Origin: a bacterium
GTDB lineage: Bacteria; CSSED10-310; JAJRTK01
Assembly: GCA_024278345.1 (NCBI GenBank)
Contig: JAJRTK010000390.1
Coordinates: 1-14,017 of the forward strand
Reading direction: 5' to 3'
DNA length: 14,017 nt
Program-made: the position numbers and the translations under genes
In this document: positions 1 through 7,154 of the stretch, one piece after another
Numbering within the stretch: position 1 is the first letter of the stretch
How the letters are laid out: every line of letters starts with the position of its first letter
The notes under the pieces: model-generated
The model's database searches: none
The model's input: only the letters and a program-made list of their open reading frames with translations
What the model was told of the DNA's origin: nothing

Positions 1-12
1 CCAGCGGTGATG

Positions 13-72
13 TTGTCAACCGGATCTGATAGGTCCCGGCGTGAACTTGTAAACCGGATCTGATAGGTTCCG
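13..72. repeat. two direct repeat units, 34 nt apart; possible insertion-sequence end
   Basis: A 26-nt unit occurs at 13-38 and again at 47-72 with two mismatches. The shared core is AACCGGATCTGATAGGT, preceded by TTGT and followed by CCG. Two directly repeated units near a boundary resemble the multiple terminal binding sites of IS21-family elements, whose tips start TGT. No transposase lies in the window, and the element would have to extend to the left of base 1. An IS end is inference; a regulator's tandem operator upstream of the FKBP gene is the alternative. Confidence 0.45.
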
Positions 73-158
73 TAAAAGACATGCACGAGCTGAGAATCTA
101 CGCCCCGTAGCAAGGCGGTGGGCGTAAGAGCTTGTCATTTCAGGAAAGGAATCTCCTC

Positions 159-920
159 ATGAGAAGGAATAGATCGGTGCTGGCGCTTCTTGGCGGCCTA
201 GCGGGAATTTTCGTGGCCTGCAACCAACCGGCTGCCCCGGATGAAAGTGCGTCTCAGGCCACCTCCGCGGAATCCCAAGCCCCGAAGAAGCTGACACTCC
301 AAAACGACATCGACAAATGGAGCTACTCCATTGGCGTGGATATCGCCAAGACCCTCAAAGAGCAGGGCACCAACCTCGATTTTGAGCTCATCCAGCGCGG
401 TATGAGCGACGTGTTGGCGGATCGGGACCTGCCACTCTCCGGCCAGGAAATGAGTCAGAGCTTGAGAGACTACCAGAAGAACATGCAGGAAAAAAAGAAG
501 AAACGGGAGCAAGAGATGGCCAAGAAAAACAAAGAAGAGGGAGAAGCCTTTCTGGCGAAAAATGGCAAGCGCCCCGGAGTGGTCACTCTGCCCAGCGGCC
601 TCCAGTATGAGGTCCTCAGAGAGGGCACCGGTTCGCAACCCAAAGCCTCCGACAGCGTGGTCACCCACTACCGCGGCACTCTCTTGGACGGCACCGAGTT
701 CGACAGCTCGTACAACCGCGACAAGCCGGCCACCTTCCGCGTTCAACGCGTCATCGCGGGATGGACGGAAGCGCTTCAGCTCATGAAGGTCGGCGCCAAG
801 TGGAAACTCTATGTCCCCTCCGAATTAGCTTACGGTCCCCGCCGCACCGGCCCCATCATCACCCCCAACAGCACACTGATCTTCGAGATCGAGCTTCTGA
901 ATATCGAAAAGTCGAAGTAG
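159..920 (+). CDS. FKBP-type peptidyl-prolyl cis-trans isomerase, lipoprotein (Mip/FkpA-like)
   Basis: This enzyme interconverts cis and trans prolyl bonds and probably assists folding of periplasmic or outer-membrane proteins. The N-terminus is basic (MRRNR), then hydrophobic, then a lipobox-like FVAC with Cys21 as likely lipidation site. Residues about 48-120 match the helical FKBP-N dimerisation domain. A lysine/glutamate-rich helix follows at about 105-130. Residues about 155-250 form the FKBP-C catalytic domain, with VVTHYRGTLLDGTEFDSSY, IAGWTEALQLMKVG and a C-terminal STLIFEIELL strand. The ATG at 159 is preferred over a TTG at 132 because AGGAAAGGA precedes it at suitable distance and the signal peptide begins there. 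The gene converges with the next one, leaving 9 nt. Family assignment is firm; the periplasmic client is unknown. Confidence 0.93.
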   Translation: MRRNRSVLALLGGLAGIFVACNQPAAPDESASQATSAESQAPKKLTLQNDIDKWSYSIGVDIAKTLKEQGTNLDFELIQRGMSDVLADRDLPLSGQEMSQSLRDYQKNMQEKKKKREQEMAKKNKEEGEAFLAKNGKRPGVVTLPSGLQYEVLREGTGSQPKASDSVVTHYRGTLLDGTEFDSSYNRDKPATFRVQRVIAGWTEALQLMKVGAKWKLYVPSELAYGPRRTGPIITPNSTLIFEIELLNIEKSK

Positions 921-929
921 AGTATTGGC

Positions 930-1970
930 CTAGTTTTCGGGGATCGTGTCGATGTCGTAAAGGAAATCGTCCGGACCCAGATAACCGCCATCATAGAAGA
1001 CCGAAATCCGCCCGCTGTCAGGCTCCAGACGGTAGACCCGCTGATCGACGCCCCGGATGCCGTAAACGATGAAGTAGAGGTTCTCATCCGGGCCAAGGGT
1101 CATGGCGACGCGGGTGGAATTGGAGGCGGCCATGGGCGGAAAGTCGCGGAACTCCGCGATCCTACGGCTGGCGCCCGTGTCGATCTCCACCTGGTAGAAC
1201 TCGATGGCCTCGATGGGCATCATCATCATTGTGGGCCGATCATTGCTCAAGTAGAAGGTGCGATCCGGGCCACGGACCAAAGCCTCGGGTCCCATGAACG
1301 AAGGCAGGCTCACCAGGGTTTCCGGGGCCGTGGCGCCAGCCCTCAAGATGAAAACGACTCCGTTGCACATCCCATAGCCGAAGGGGTCGCTATCCTTGTC
1401 CACGAAGATCAGATCGTCCCCATCGTAAAATGCGTCCGTCACGGTCATGAGCTCGGGACCGTAATAGACCATTTCCGTGGTGCGCGTGGCAATGTCGAAC
1501 CGGTAGATGCCGCTCCGGTAGATGCCCAGCCCGTCCGGATTGCCCACGGGATCAACGAAAATCAGCTCGTTGGCGTTGGCAAGCAGCATGCCCCGAGGCC
1601 GGTAGATCCAGGGCGAAAAGGGCTCCAGATCCTCGACCTGTTCTTCCCCACGCCGGAAGAGCATGAGCAACCCGTCTCCCTCTCCGGAAACCGTGCCGCC
1701 ATCGTAGATCCGGTAGAAGGGATCACCGACATAAAGGCGATCTGGCGCGGCGGCCAAAAGCGGAGGAAAAGCCGAAGACTCGTAGGGAGCAAGGTCGATT
1801 CGCTCGCCCGTGTCGATATCCAGAGCAAAGAGGCCGCCACGGCTCGAAACCACCAGGTTTCCATCGCAGTAGCCCTGGCCATCCGCCGTGCCGCATCCCG
1901 AAAGCCCCGCCAACCCCAACAGCAGGCCTAGAGTCAACCAACCTTCCCGGTTTTGTCTCTTCTTCCTCAT
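930..1970 (-). CDS. hypothetical lipoprotein, beta-propeller-like
   Basis: Encodes 346 residues with a clear lipoprotein signal: a basic start (MRKKRQNREG), a Leu/Gly-rich core and the lipobox LSGC with Cys26. The mature part contains recurring units of one pattern: GLFALDIDTGERI, GIYRFDIATRTTEM, FYQVEIDTGASRRI and VYRLEPDSGRISVF. Each is a strand, then an Asp/Gly turn, then a strand, as in propeller blades such as SMP-30/NHL or WD-like folds. I see no catalytic motif, so substrate and function are unknown. GGAG lies 8 nt before the ATG. It is divergent from the glycerophosphodiesterase gene; the roughly 260 nt between them show no feature I can support. Confidence 0.8.
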   Translation of the reverse strand: MRKKRQNREGWLTLGLLLGLAGLSGCGTADGQGYCDGNLVVSSRGGLFALDIDTGERIDLAPYESSAFPPLLAAAPDRLYVGDPFYRIYDGGTVSGEGDGLLMLFRRGEEQVEDLEPFSPWIYRPRGMLLANANELIFVDPVGNPDGLGIYRSGIYRFDIATRTTEMVYYGPELMTVTDAFYDGDDLIFVDKDSDPFGYGMCNGVVFILRAGATAPETLVSLPSFMGPEALVRGPDRTFYLSNDRPTMMMMPIEAIEFYQVEIDTGASRRIAEFRDFPPMAASNSTRVAMTLGPDENLYFIVYGIRGVDQRVYRLEPDSGRISVFYDGGYLGPDDFLYDIDTIPEN

Positions 1971-2231
1971 CCAGATTTCTCCGACGCCTGGGAAATGATC
2001 TGATTGCCTAGATTCGGAGCGGGCTCTTCAGCCGCTCTTGCTCCACTGCCCTAAGGCCGGAGCACCTACGTGGATACCCCTATTCATATCAGCTCTCTAG
2101 CTTCTTCGTCCACGGGAGTTTTGCTATTCCCGCGGCGGCGGCGTAATGGATAAAGGACGCCGTCTTCTGAGGGGTTGCGTGTGAAATGCCTTCACTTGCC
2201 AGGCTCGCGATGGCGGCGTACTCTTTTGGCC

Positions 2232-2960
2232 ATGCGACTTCCCCGGCAGCTTTTGGAAAAACCCATCGCCCACCGCGGCCTCCATGACGATCAAGCGCCG
2301 GAGAATTCCATGGCGGCGTTCCGCCGCGCCTTGGAGGCCGGTTATCCCATCGAGCTCGACCTCCGGGTTCTGAGAGATGGCCAAGCCGCCATCTTTCACG
2401 ACGAAACACTGGAAAGGATGACCGGAGGCAAAGGGCGACTGAAGGATCTGGCAACCAGTCGGATCAAAAAGGAACGCCTGCGGGGAACGGATCAGGCCAT
2501 CCCCCTTTTTGAAGAGCTGTTGGAGCTTGTCTCTGGCCGCGTGGCGCTCCTGGTGGAGCTCAAGAGCCTTGAAGGCCACGTTGGGCCCCTGGAAGAAGCC
2601 GTCGCACGCCTTCTGGAAAGATATGAAGGCCCCGTGGCAGTCCAGTCCTTCAATCCCAGATCCATGGGCTGGTTCCGGAACGGGGCGCCCCATCTTTCCC
2701 GAGGCCAACTGGCTAGCGGTTTCCTGGATTCTCATCACCTGCCCCACTGGAAGCGGCTCATGCTCCGCCACCTCCTCCTCAACCGCATCAGCCAGCCCGA
2801 TTTCATTGCCTACGATGTTGGTGCTCTCCCGGCAAAAGCCGTCGACCGCTGCCGCGCCAAGGGACTCCCCATCCTGGGCTGGACCGTCACCGGCCAGGAA
2901 ACCGCCCGCCGGATCCGCCCCTGGTGCGACAACTTCATCTTCGAGGGCTTCCGCCCCTGA
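2232..2960 (+). CDS. glycerophosphodiester phosphodiesterase
   Basis: Hydrolyses glycerophosphodiesters to an alcohol and glycerol 3-phosphate, recycling phospholipid head groups. All signature parts of the GDPD TIM barrel are present: HRG at residues 14-16, a metal-binding E41-x-D43 pair in IELDLRVLRDG, and H56-D57 in FHDETLERMTGG. A VELKSL strand follows, then FNPRSM and the C-terminal GWTV-x-G segment. The length of 242 residues is normal for the small soluble bacterial type, and no signal peptide is visible. The ATG at 2232 places HRG at its usual distance from the N-terminus but has no clear ribosome site. A GTG at 2181 has GAGGGG six bases upstream and would add 17 residues, so the start is uncertain. 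It converges with the BRCT-MerR-TPR gene, leaving 14 nt. Confidence 0.92.
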   Translation: MRLPRQLLEKPIAHRGLHDDQAPENSMAAFRRALEAGYPIELDLRVLRDGQAAIFHDETLERMTGGKGRLKDLATSRIKKERLRGTDQAIPLFEELLELVSGRVALLVELKSLEGHVGPLEEAVARLLERYEGPVAVQSFNPRSMGWFRNGAPHLSRGQLASGFLDSHHLPHWKRLMLRHLLLNRISQPDFIAYDVGALPAKAVDRCRAKGLPILGWTVTGQETARRIRPWCDNFIFEGFRP

Positions 2961-2974
2961 GCTTCCACCCGCCG

Positions 2975-4204
2975 CTAGAGGTGCTCTTCTTCCCGCAGAT
3001 GCTCCTGAGCGATGGCGATCCACTCCGGATCGGCCGCCACTTCGAGGTATCGTCTCCAATGGAGACCCGCCAGCTCGATATCCCCGGCTTCCTCGTACAG
3101 GAGGGCCAAGTTGAAATGGGCTCCGTCGAAATCGGGATCACTCCGGAGGGCGTTCTTGTACGCCCGCACGGCTCCCAGCCAGTTGGAGTAACGGTCGAAG
3201 ATATTCCCGAGGTTGAACCAGGCTTCGGCATAGGTGGGTTCGAGCTCGAGGGCCTTTTCAAAAGAGGCCCGGGCATTTTCCAGGAATCCCTCGGCAAACT
3301 GCACGTTTCCCTGGAGGCAGTAAACATCGGCGAAGTCGGGCTGTAGGCCGATGACTCTTTCCAGAAGATCGAGGCCCGGTTGGCGGGTTTCCGGGTGAGT
3401 CAAAAGCTGCTCAGCCTCCCAATAAAGCTCCCAGGCATCCCCAGAGTCCACGAAATCGACGATCTGGCCGGGCGCTTCGGCTTTGTCCCGGAAATCGAGG
3501 CAAAGCTGACCCCCGAGGTCAAACTGTTCGCCCCGATATTGGAAGAGGATCTGCCCCTTTTCCGTCAACACGTTGAGCTGCGCCAGGGGAGATTCGATGT
3601 CTCCCAAAACCGGTTCGAGGCTGGCCAGGATCTTGCGAATTTTCCCTGGCTTGAGCCCCCGAGCCACGAGATCATCCAAGGTGCGGAGAGCTTTAAGGTG
3701 CTGGAAGTTGTAGAAATCCTCGCGGTGGATCGTCTGAACCGGCGCAATGAGGCCCAGGCTGCGCCATTGGCGGAGCTGGCGTCTGGAGATTTTCAAGAGT
3801 TGGCAACAGGTCTTGGTGCTGAAAAGGCGGCTTTCGTGGGGGTATTTACTCTCCAGCCCCAGCAGATCGAGCCACTGGCGTTCCGTGAGAATTTGGATGC
3901 CCTCGCTCTGGTCCCTGAGGCGAAGGCCCAACTCCAGCTTGAGAGAAATCTCGCCCTCCTCCAAAGGCCAACCGTCTTCTCCGACGATGAGATAGTCGGT
4001 GAGCCGCGACACGGAGCTCCGAATCAGTCCGCCAGCCTCCTGCACGTATAGACCGGCGCGATGGCGGGTCATGGAAGCCAGCTTGCCCGTGAAGACGAAG
4101 ACCTTGTCGGCGATAAGCGGAAGCGTGGCCACCGGTTTGTCTTCCGGGATCGGCAGGAACGTGGGATTATGGTGACGTCGGGGCACGGGAATTCGCTTTG
4201 CCAA
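2975..4204 (-). CDS. BRCT domain - MerR-type helix-turn-helix - TPR fusion protein
   Basis: A 409-residue protein with three recognisable parts. Residues about 28-116 resemble the BRCT domain of bacterial DNA ligase LigA: VFVFTGKLASMTR, then the GG turn, SVSRLTDYLIVGE and ILTERQWLDLLGL. Residues about 126-198 resemble a MerR-family DNA-binding domain: STKTCCQLLKISRRQLRQW, GLI, then YNFQHLKALRTLDDLVARGL. Residues about 265-400 contain three to four TPR units, including AYAEAWFNLGNIF-like and DGAHFNLALLYEEAG helices. A DNA-linked regulator or scaffold is the natural inference; no effector domain is visible. Translation starts from TTG at 4204; no other in-frame start exists before a stop upstream, and no ribosome site is evident. 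The next gene upstream on this strand is 192 nt away. Confidence 0.85.
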   Translation of the reverse strand: MAKRIPVPRRHHNPTFLPIPEDKPVATLPLIADKVFVFTGKLASMTRHRAGLYVQEAGGLIRSSVSRLTDYLIVGEDGWPLEEGEISLKLELGLRLRDQSEGIQILTERQWLDLLGLESKYPHESRLFSTKTCCQLLKISRRQLRQWRSLGLIAPVQTIHREDFYNFQHLKALRTLDDLVARGLKPGKIRKILASLEPVLGDIESPLAQLNVLTEKGQILFQYRGEQFDLGGQLCLDFRDKAEAPGQIVDFVDSGDAWELYWEAEQLLTHPETRQPGLDLLERVIGLQPDFADVYCLQGNVQFAEGFLENARASFEKALELEPTYAEAWFNLGNIFDRYSNWLGAVRAYKNALRSDPDFDGAHFNLALLYEEAGDIELAGLHWRRYLEVAADPEWIAIAQEHLREEEHL

Positions 4205-4269
4205 GAGTTCAAAAAATGATGCACTCGCTCTATCTTGCGGAGCCGCTCAAGGCACCAGTGCGAGCACCA

Positions 4270-4380
4270 AAGCTTATAAGCTTACCTTTACGGCGGATTC
4301 AAAACCTGTCAAGCCCGATGGAAAGGGGATTCCCTAGAAATTCCTTGGGAACTTGTTGAAAAGATGTGAAAAGTTGTTGA
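4270..4380. promoter_or_regulatory. palindrome and paired direct repeats upstream of the BRCT-MerR-TPR gene
   Basis: The 192-nt gap between the BRCT-MerR-TPR gene and the phosphatidyltransferase gene holds a perfect 14-bp palindrome, AAGCTTATAAGCTT, at 4270-4283. It also holds two copies of TTGTTGA at 4353-4359 and 4374-4380, exactly 21 bp apart (two helical turns), each flanked by GAAAAG on its inner side. Both sit upstream of the minus-strand BRCT-MerR-TPR gene. They could be an operator, for example for that protein itself. Function is inferred from spacing only. Confidence 0.3.
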
Positions 4381-4396
4381 TAGCCAACTGGAACAT

Positions 4397-4969
4397 TCAA
4401 TGTTCTCCGTTAGTTCTGGCGCCGAGACTCCGTGCATAATCAACGCCAGAAAAAAGTGTCACCAAGGCCGCAAATCCCATCAACCACCAGCTCAACGCGA
4501 AAGAAGTCGCCGGCTCGATCCACCCCACCGCGGAATGGGAGAGAAGTTTTCCCACGCAGGTGCCAACAATTGCCAATGCCTGGACTACCGCTTTGAGCTT
4601 CCCCGAACGACGAGCCCCTACATCGACGCCACGCTGAGCCGCGTCGATCCGCAGGTAGGCCACCAGTTGATCGCGATAGAGAAAAACTAGGAGCATGGGC
4701 AGAGTGGGAGCTCCGGTCGTACTGTGCAGAGCGACGAACGCCGTCATCCGGGCAATGCTATCGGCCAGGGGATCAAGAAAACGCCCCAGCGCCGTCTGCC
4801 ACGAGTAGCGCCGCGCCAGAAAGCCGTCCAACCAATCGGTCAGCTCCATAAGGAAGGCAATGGCCAAGGCCGTCCACGTGGCTGTCAAGCTCCGCCCGCA
4901 GAGGGCGATGGCCAAAAGAGGAGCAAGGCCAAGGCGAAGGAAGGTCAGGGCATTGGGAATTCGATGCAC
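4397..4969 (-). CDS. CDP-alcohol phosphatidyltransferase family membrane protein
   Basis: Transfers a phosphatidyl group from CDP-diacylglycerol to an alcohol acceptor in the inner membrane. The full family signature is visible with exact spacing: D45-x2-D48-G49-x2-A52-R53-x8-G62-x3-D66-x3-D70, lying in TDWLDGFLARRYSWQTALGR. The N-terminus, HRIPNALTFLRL, is typical of PgsA-like enzymes. About five hydrophobic segments are visible, and 190 residues is normal length. The closest pattern is phosphatidylglycerophosphate synthase, but the acceptor cannot be read from sequence alone. The start is GTG at 4969, with GGGAG about ten bases upstream. It follows the BP74-domain gene by 15 nt on the same strand, so the two may be co-transcribed. 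Confidence 0.9.
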   Translation of the reverse strand: MHRIPNALTFLRLGLAPLLAIALCGRSLTATWTALAIAFLMELTDWLDGFLARRYSWQTALGRFLDPLADSIARMTAFVALHSTTGAPTLPMLLVFLYRDQLVAYLRIDAAQRGVDVGARRSGKLKAVVQALAIVGTCVGKLLSHSAVGWIEPATSFALSWWLMGFAALVTLFSGVDYARSLGARTNGEH

Positions 4970-4984
4970 TTTTCATGAGCTCCC

Positions 4985-5452
4985 TCAGCGCAAACGTGCC
5001 GAAATCCGCGCCGACCATGGACAGTAGGTCCCAATCTTTTCCAGCCACTCCTGGAGGTGTTCCTCCACGTAGCTCGGCACGCCATCACAAACCTCGATAG
5101 CGACGTCTGGAGTCTGGAAGGAGGCTGGAATCAAATGCCAGGAGTAGGGTCCATTAAAGCCGCCGTCTCCAGCCGCCAGTTCCCCCATAATCACTCCGAT
5201 TCTCCTGGCAGCCATTAGTTTTTCCGCATGGGCGATGGCCTGGGGATCATCCAGACGAAGCCGGAAGCTCTCGCCACCAACATTGATTTGAAAAACGGCA
5301 GCCGACGGCGGCAGAGGATCCGAGGAAGAACAGACCGCGAAGAGGGAGAGAAGGAGGATGCCAGCACTCCCACGCGCCGCTGCGAATCCGCCGCGACCGG
5401 GGAAGCCTGGGGAGAGGGACAAGAGAGCTGGCATCGCTGCGGGCTGAGACAT
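4985..5452 (-). CDS. small BP74-domain secreted protein, probable lipoprotein
   Basis: A 155-residue protein. Residues 1-40 form a likely signal peptide ending in LLLSLFAVC; Cys41 could be lipidated, although Val at -1 is atypical. The rest matches, from memory of the family, the domain first named in Dictyostelium calmodulin-binding protein BP74. It has FRLRLDDPQAIAHAEKLM, an N-x4-W-H core in FNGPYSWHL, the hallmark AIEVCD at 118-123, YVEEHL, and a closing YCPWSARI at 143-150. The biochemical role of this domain in bacteria is unknown to me. The ATG at 5452 has GGAG eight bases upstream. Longer readings to 5641 are rejected because they run through a dispersed intergenic repeat. A downstream ATG at 5434 has no ribosome site. 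Confidence 0.78.
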   Translation of the reverse strand: MSQPAAMPALLSLSPGFPGRGGFAAARGSAGILLLSLFAVCSSSDPLPPSAAVFQINVGGESFRLRLDDPQAIAHAEKLMAARRIGVIMGELAAGDGGFNGPYSWHLIPASFQTPDVAIEVCDGVPSYVEEHLQEWLEKIGTYCPWSARISARLR

Positions 5453-5497
5453 CGGTGGCACTCCGCTTTCAGGGCAACCGAAGGGAAAGGGGGGGGA

Positions 5498-5547
5498 AAT
5501 GGCGAGGAGCGGGCGTCGGACGGCGCCCGATGGGAGCGGAACGCAAC
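5498..5547. repeat. dispersed hairpin repeat, copy A (short variant)
   Basis: Shares AATGGCGAGnAGCGGGCG (5498-5515) with copy B and the 3' block GAGCGGAACGCAAC (5534-5547) with copies B and C. The central hairpin is reduced to CGGGCG (5510-5515) pairing with CGCCCG (5524-5529). It lies in the 191-nt gap between the cNMP-domain gene and the BP74-domain gene. Confidence 0.6.
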
Positions 5548-5643
5548 AGGTAAAAAATAGAGGGCTCTGGAAATTACGCCGTAGAGCAAGAGCACCATCC
5601 GAGAGATTAGTCCCGGCGGAACGCCCTTGCGCCCGCATCATAA

Positions 5644-6195
5644 CTACCGGAAATAAAACATATTTGACGCAAAATAAAGATTGATTCGATCCATTGCCTC
5701 ATGGTACGATTTGAACTTTTCACCCATGTGATGGAAGACCTTGCTGGCAGGCTTGGTGGTCTGGCGAAGGCGAGAGGAAAGGAGATCGCAAAAGCCCTGG
5801 AGGATCTTGACGGAGAGCGGGTTTTCCGGGGCGAGAAGCGCTTCGATGTTTTCACGCATGAGAACGAAGAGCTCAGTTTCCTCGAAGGCGACGGCAAAAG
5901 TAGAGCGCGGCTCCCTCTGCAGGATCGAGGTCTCCCCGAAGAGATCTCCGGGCCCAATCGTGGCAATGATGGCAGAGGGATCGTTTTCGAGCTGGTTCAT
6001 AATTCTGACCTTGCCCGAAAGGATCACAAAGAGGGCGTTGGATTCGGCGTCTTTTTTGAAAATGAGCGCTTTGTTGGGAAAAGTCCTGGTATGCCCCACC
6101 TCGACAACTGCCGTGATTTCATCATCGTCAAGGGCACCGAAGACTTTCGTGGCGCGTAAAAGAGCCGCTAAGTTGTTTGATTGCTCGCCGCACAT
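5644..6195 (-). CDS. cyclic nucleotide-binding (CRP-like) domain protein without DNA-binding domain
   Basis: A 183-residue protein whose first 125 residues form a cNMP-binding beta-roll: IFKKDAESNALFVILSGKVRI, IATIGPGDLFGETSIL, then EPRSTFAVA. The phosphate-binding cassette keeps F87-G88-E89 and R97, so cAMP or cGMP binding is possible. The remaining helices contain no winged helix, so it is not a CRP-type transcription factor; it more likely acts through protein contacts. Two ATGs compete: the one at 6201 is only one base from GGGAG, while the one at 6195 lies seven bases away and is chosen. It follows the membrane-protein gene by 29 nt on the same strand, suggesting co-expression. Its ribosome site is embedded in a palindrome. 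Confidence 0.85.
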   Translation of the reverse strand: MCGEQSNNLAALLRATKVFGALDDDEITAVVEVGHTRTFPNKALIFKKDAESNALFVILSGKVRIMNQLENDPSAIIATIGPGDLFGETSILQREPRSTFAVAFEETELFVLMRENIEALLAPENPLSVKILQGFCDLLSSRLRQTTKPASKVFHHMGEKFKSYHEAMDRINLYFASNMFYFR

Positions 6196-6202
6196 GGTCA
6201 TT

Positions 6203-6223
6203 CTCCCAAAGTTAACTTTGGAG
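6203..6223 (-). promoter_or_regulatory. palindrome enclosing the ribosome binding site of the cNMP-domain gene
   Basis: CCAAAGTTAACTTTGG at 6206-6221 is a perfect 16-bp palindrome between the membrane-protein stop codon and the cNMP-domain gene start. In minus-strand mRNA, CTCC on the 5' side can pair with the GGAG of the Shine-Dalgarno sequence on the 3' side, with one bulged G, around a TTAA loop. The fold would hide the ribosome site. As DNA, the same element is symmetric enough to be a dimeric repressor's operator. Confidence 0.5.
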
Positions 6224-6224
6224 G

Positions 6225-7154
6225 CTAACTCAAGGGAATAGGAGTGGCAAATTCAGGTTGTCGGGAAGATGATTTCCGCTTCATGGGAAGGTTTCGGAAC
6301 AACTGGTGTATCATCAAAAATGCCGGAACGAGGAGGAAGTCTTGAGCCGCCGTAGCCAGCAACAATTGAGGAAGGCTCTCCGTGCCGATGAGCACTCTTG
6401 TGCCCCAACCTCCAAAAATGTGGACGGATAAGATGAGAGCCAGCAGCCCCCCCACCGGCAGTTGCCGCTCGTTTGAAGCGGCCGCCTCCAACGCGGCGGA
6501 AGCAGGCATCCCTTGTGAAAGAAGTTCTCCAGCCAAGAGCCAATCCCGAAGAAGGCCAAGGCTCATCGCAAGAAAGACGCCCACCACAACAGGCTGGAGG
6601 ATCCCCATCAGCCGGAGCTCGGCCGCGACTACACGCCAGGAGATAACAGCGCCCACCGCCAGACCCACCCAGACGAATCTGTACACCGAAGAACGCCATG
6701 GGAACCCCCAGCCCGCGAACAATCCCGCCATTACCGCCAAACCACCCCAAACCAGCTCTTGCCCCGTGGGGACCATGGGCCACAGAAGAACCGCACCTTG
6801 CGCTGTTCCCAAAAGAGCTCCAAGCCATAGCGCTTCCAGCCCAAGGAGCTTCGGCAGCTCCCGCAAAAGGTGCAGCGACAGCCCGTGCTGTTCCACGATG
6901 CGCGGCAGCAGAAAAAGAGAGCTTTGGTGGGCGCCAAGGAGGAGAAGCAGGCCGAGCAGATCGTGAAGAGCCCACAAGATGAGGGGAGAAGCCACGAACC
7001 CCTGCCGCAGACCCCAAGCCAAGAACCAGAGCCCCGGACCCACGGCGAGGCAGTGGGGTATTGCCACGGCTAGGTAGCATGCAAGAGGCCGACGCCGAAA
7101 CAGCTCAACGCCGCCAACGATGCTCGAAATGAGACTCCGCGAGCGATTGCCCAA
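6225..7154 (-). CDS. polytopic membrane protein of unknown function
   Basis: I do not recognise the family. About eight hydrophobic segments are visible, among them LACYLAVAIPHCLAVGPGLW, a leucine-rich DLLGLLLLLGAH, EALWLGALLGTAQGAVLL, LVWGGLAVMAGLFAGW, VWVGLAVGAVISW, VVVGVFLAMSLGLL and LLALILSVHIFGGW. The C-terminus is basic (MKRKSSSRQ). The reading frame is open to 7427, but that part overlaps the TPR lipoprotein gene deeply and is not membrane-like. A TTG at 7154 preceded by AAAGGGAG at a spacing of about six is the best start, giving 309 residues and a 50-nt overlap with the upstream gene. That overlap suggests translational coupling with the TPR lipoprotein. Confidence 0.7.
   Translation of the reverse strand: MGNRSRSLISSIVGGVELFRRRPLACYLAVAIPHCLAVGPGLWFLAWGLRQGFVASPLILWALHDLLGLLLLLGAHQSSLFLLPRIVEQHGLSLHLLRELPKLLGLEALWLGALLGTAQGAVLLWPMVPTGQELVWGGLAVMAGLFAGWGFPWRSSVYRFVWVGLAVGAVISWRVVAAELRLMGILQPVVVGVFLAMSLGLLRDWLLAGELLSQGMPASAALEAAASNERQLPVGGLLALILSVHIFGGWGTRVLIGTESLPQLLLATAAQDFLLVPAFLMIHQLFRNLPMKRKSSSRQPEFATPIPLS

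Noticed and set aside
13-72. CRISPR array
   Set aside because: Only two repeat units with an 8-nt gap between them; no spacers of usual length and no cas genes.
2124-3059. A 311-codon open frame antisense to the glycerophosphodiesterase gene
   Set aside because: It mirrors a gene with complete GDPD motifs, has no recognisable domain, and long antisense frames are common at this GC content.
3380-4051. A 223-codon plus-strand open frame opposite the BRCT-MerR-TPR gene
   Set aside because: The minus strand carries clear domain motifs here; the plus-strand translation shows none.
5453-5641. N-terminal extension of the BP74-domain protein to 5641
   Set aside because: The extension translates a dispersed intergenic repeat, while ATG 5452 has a well-placed GGAG and starts a signal peptide.
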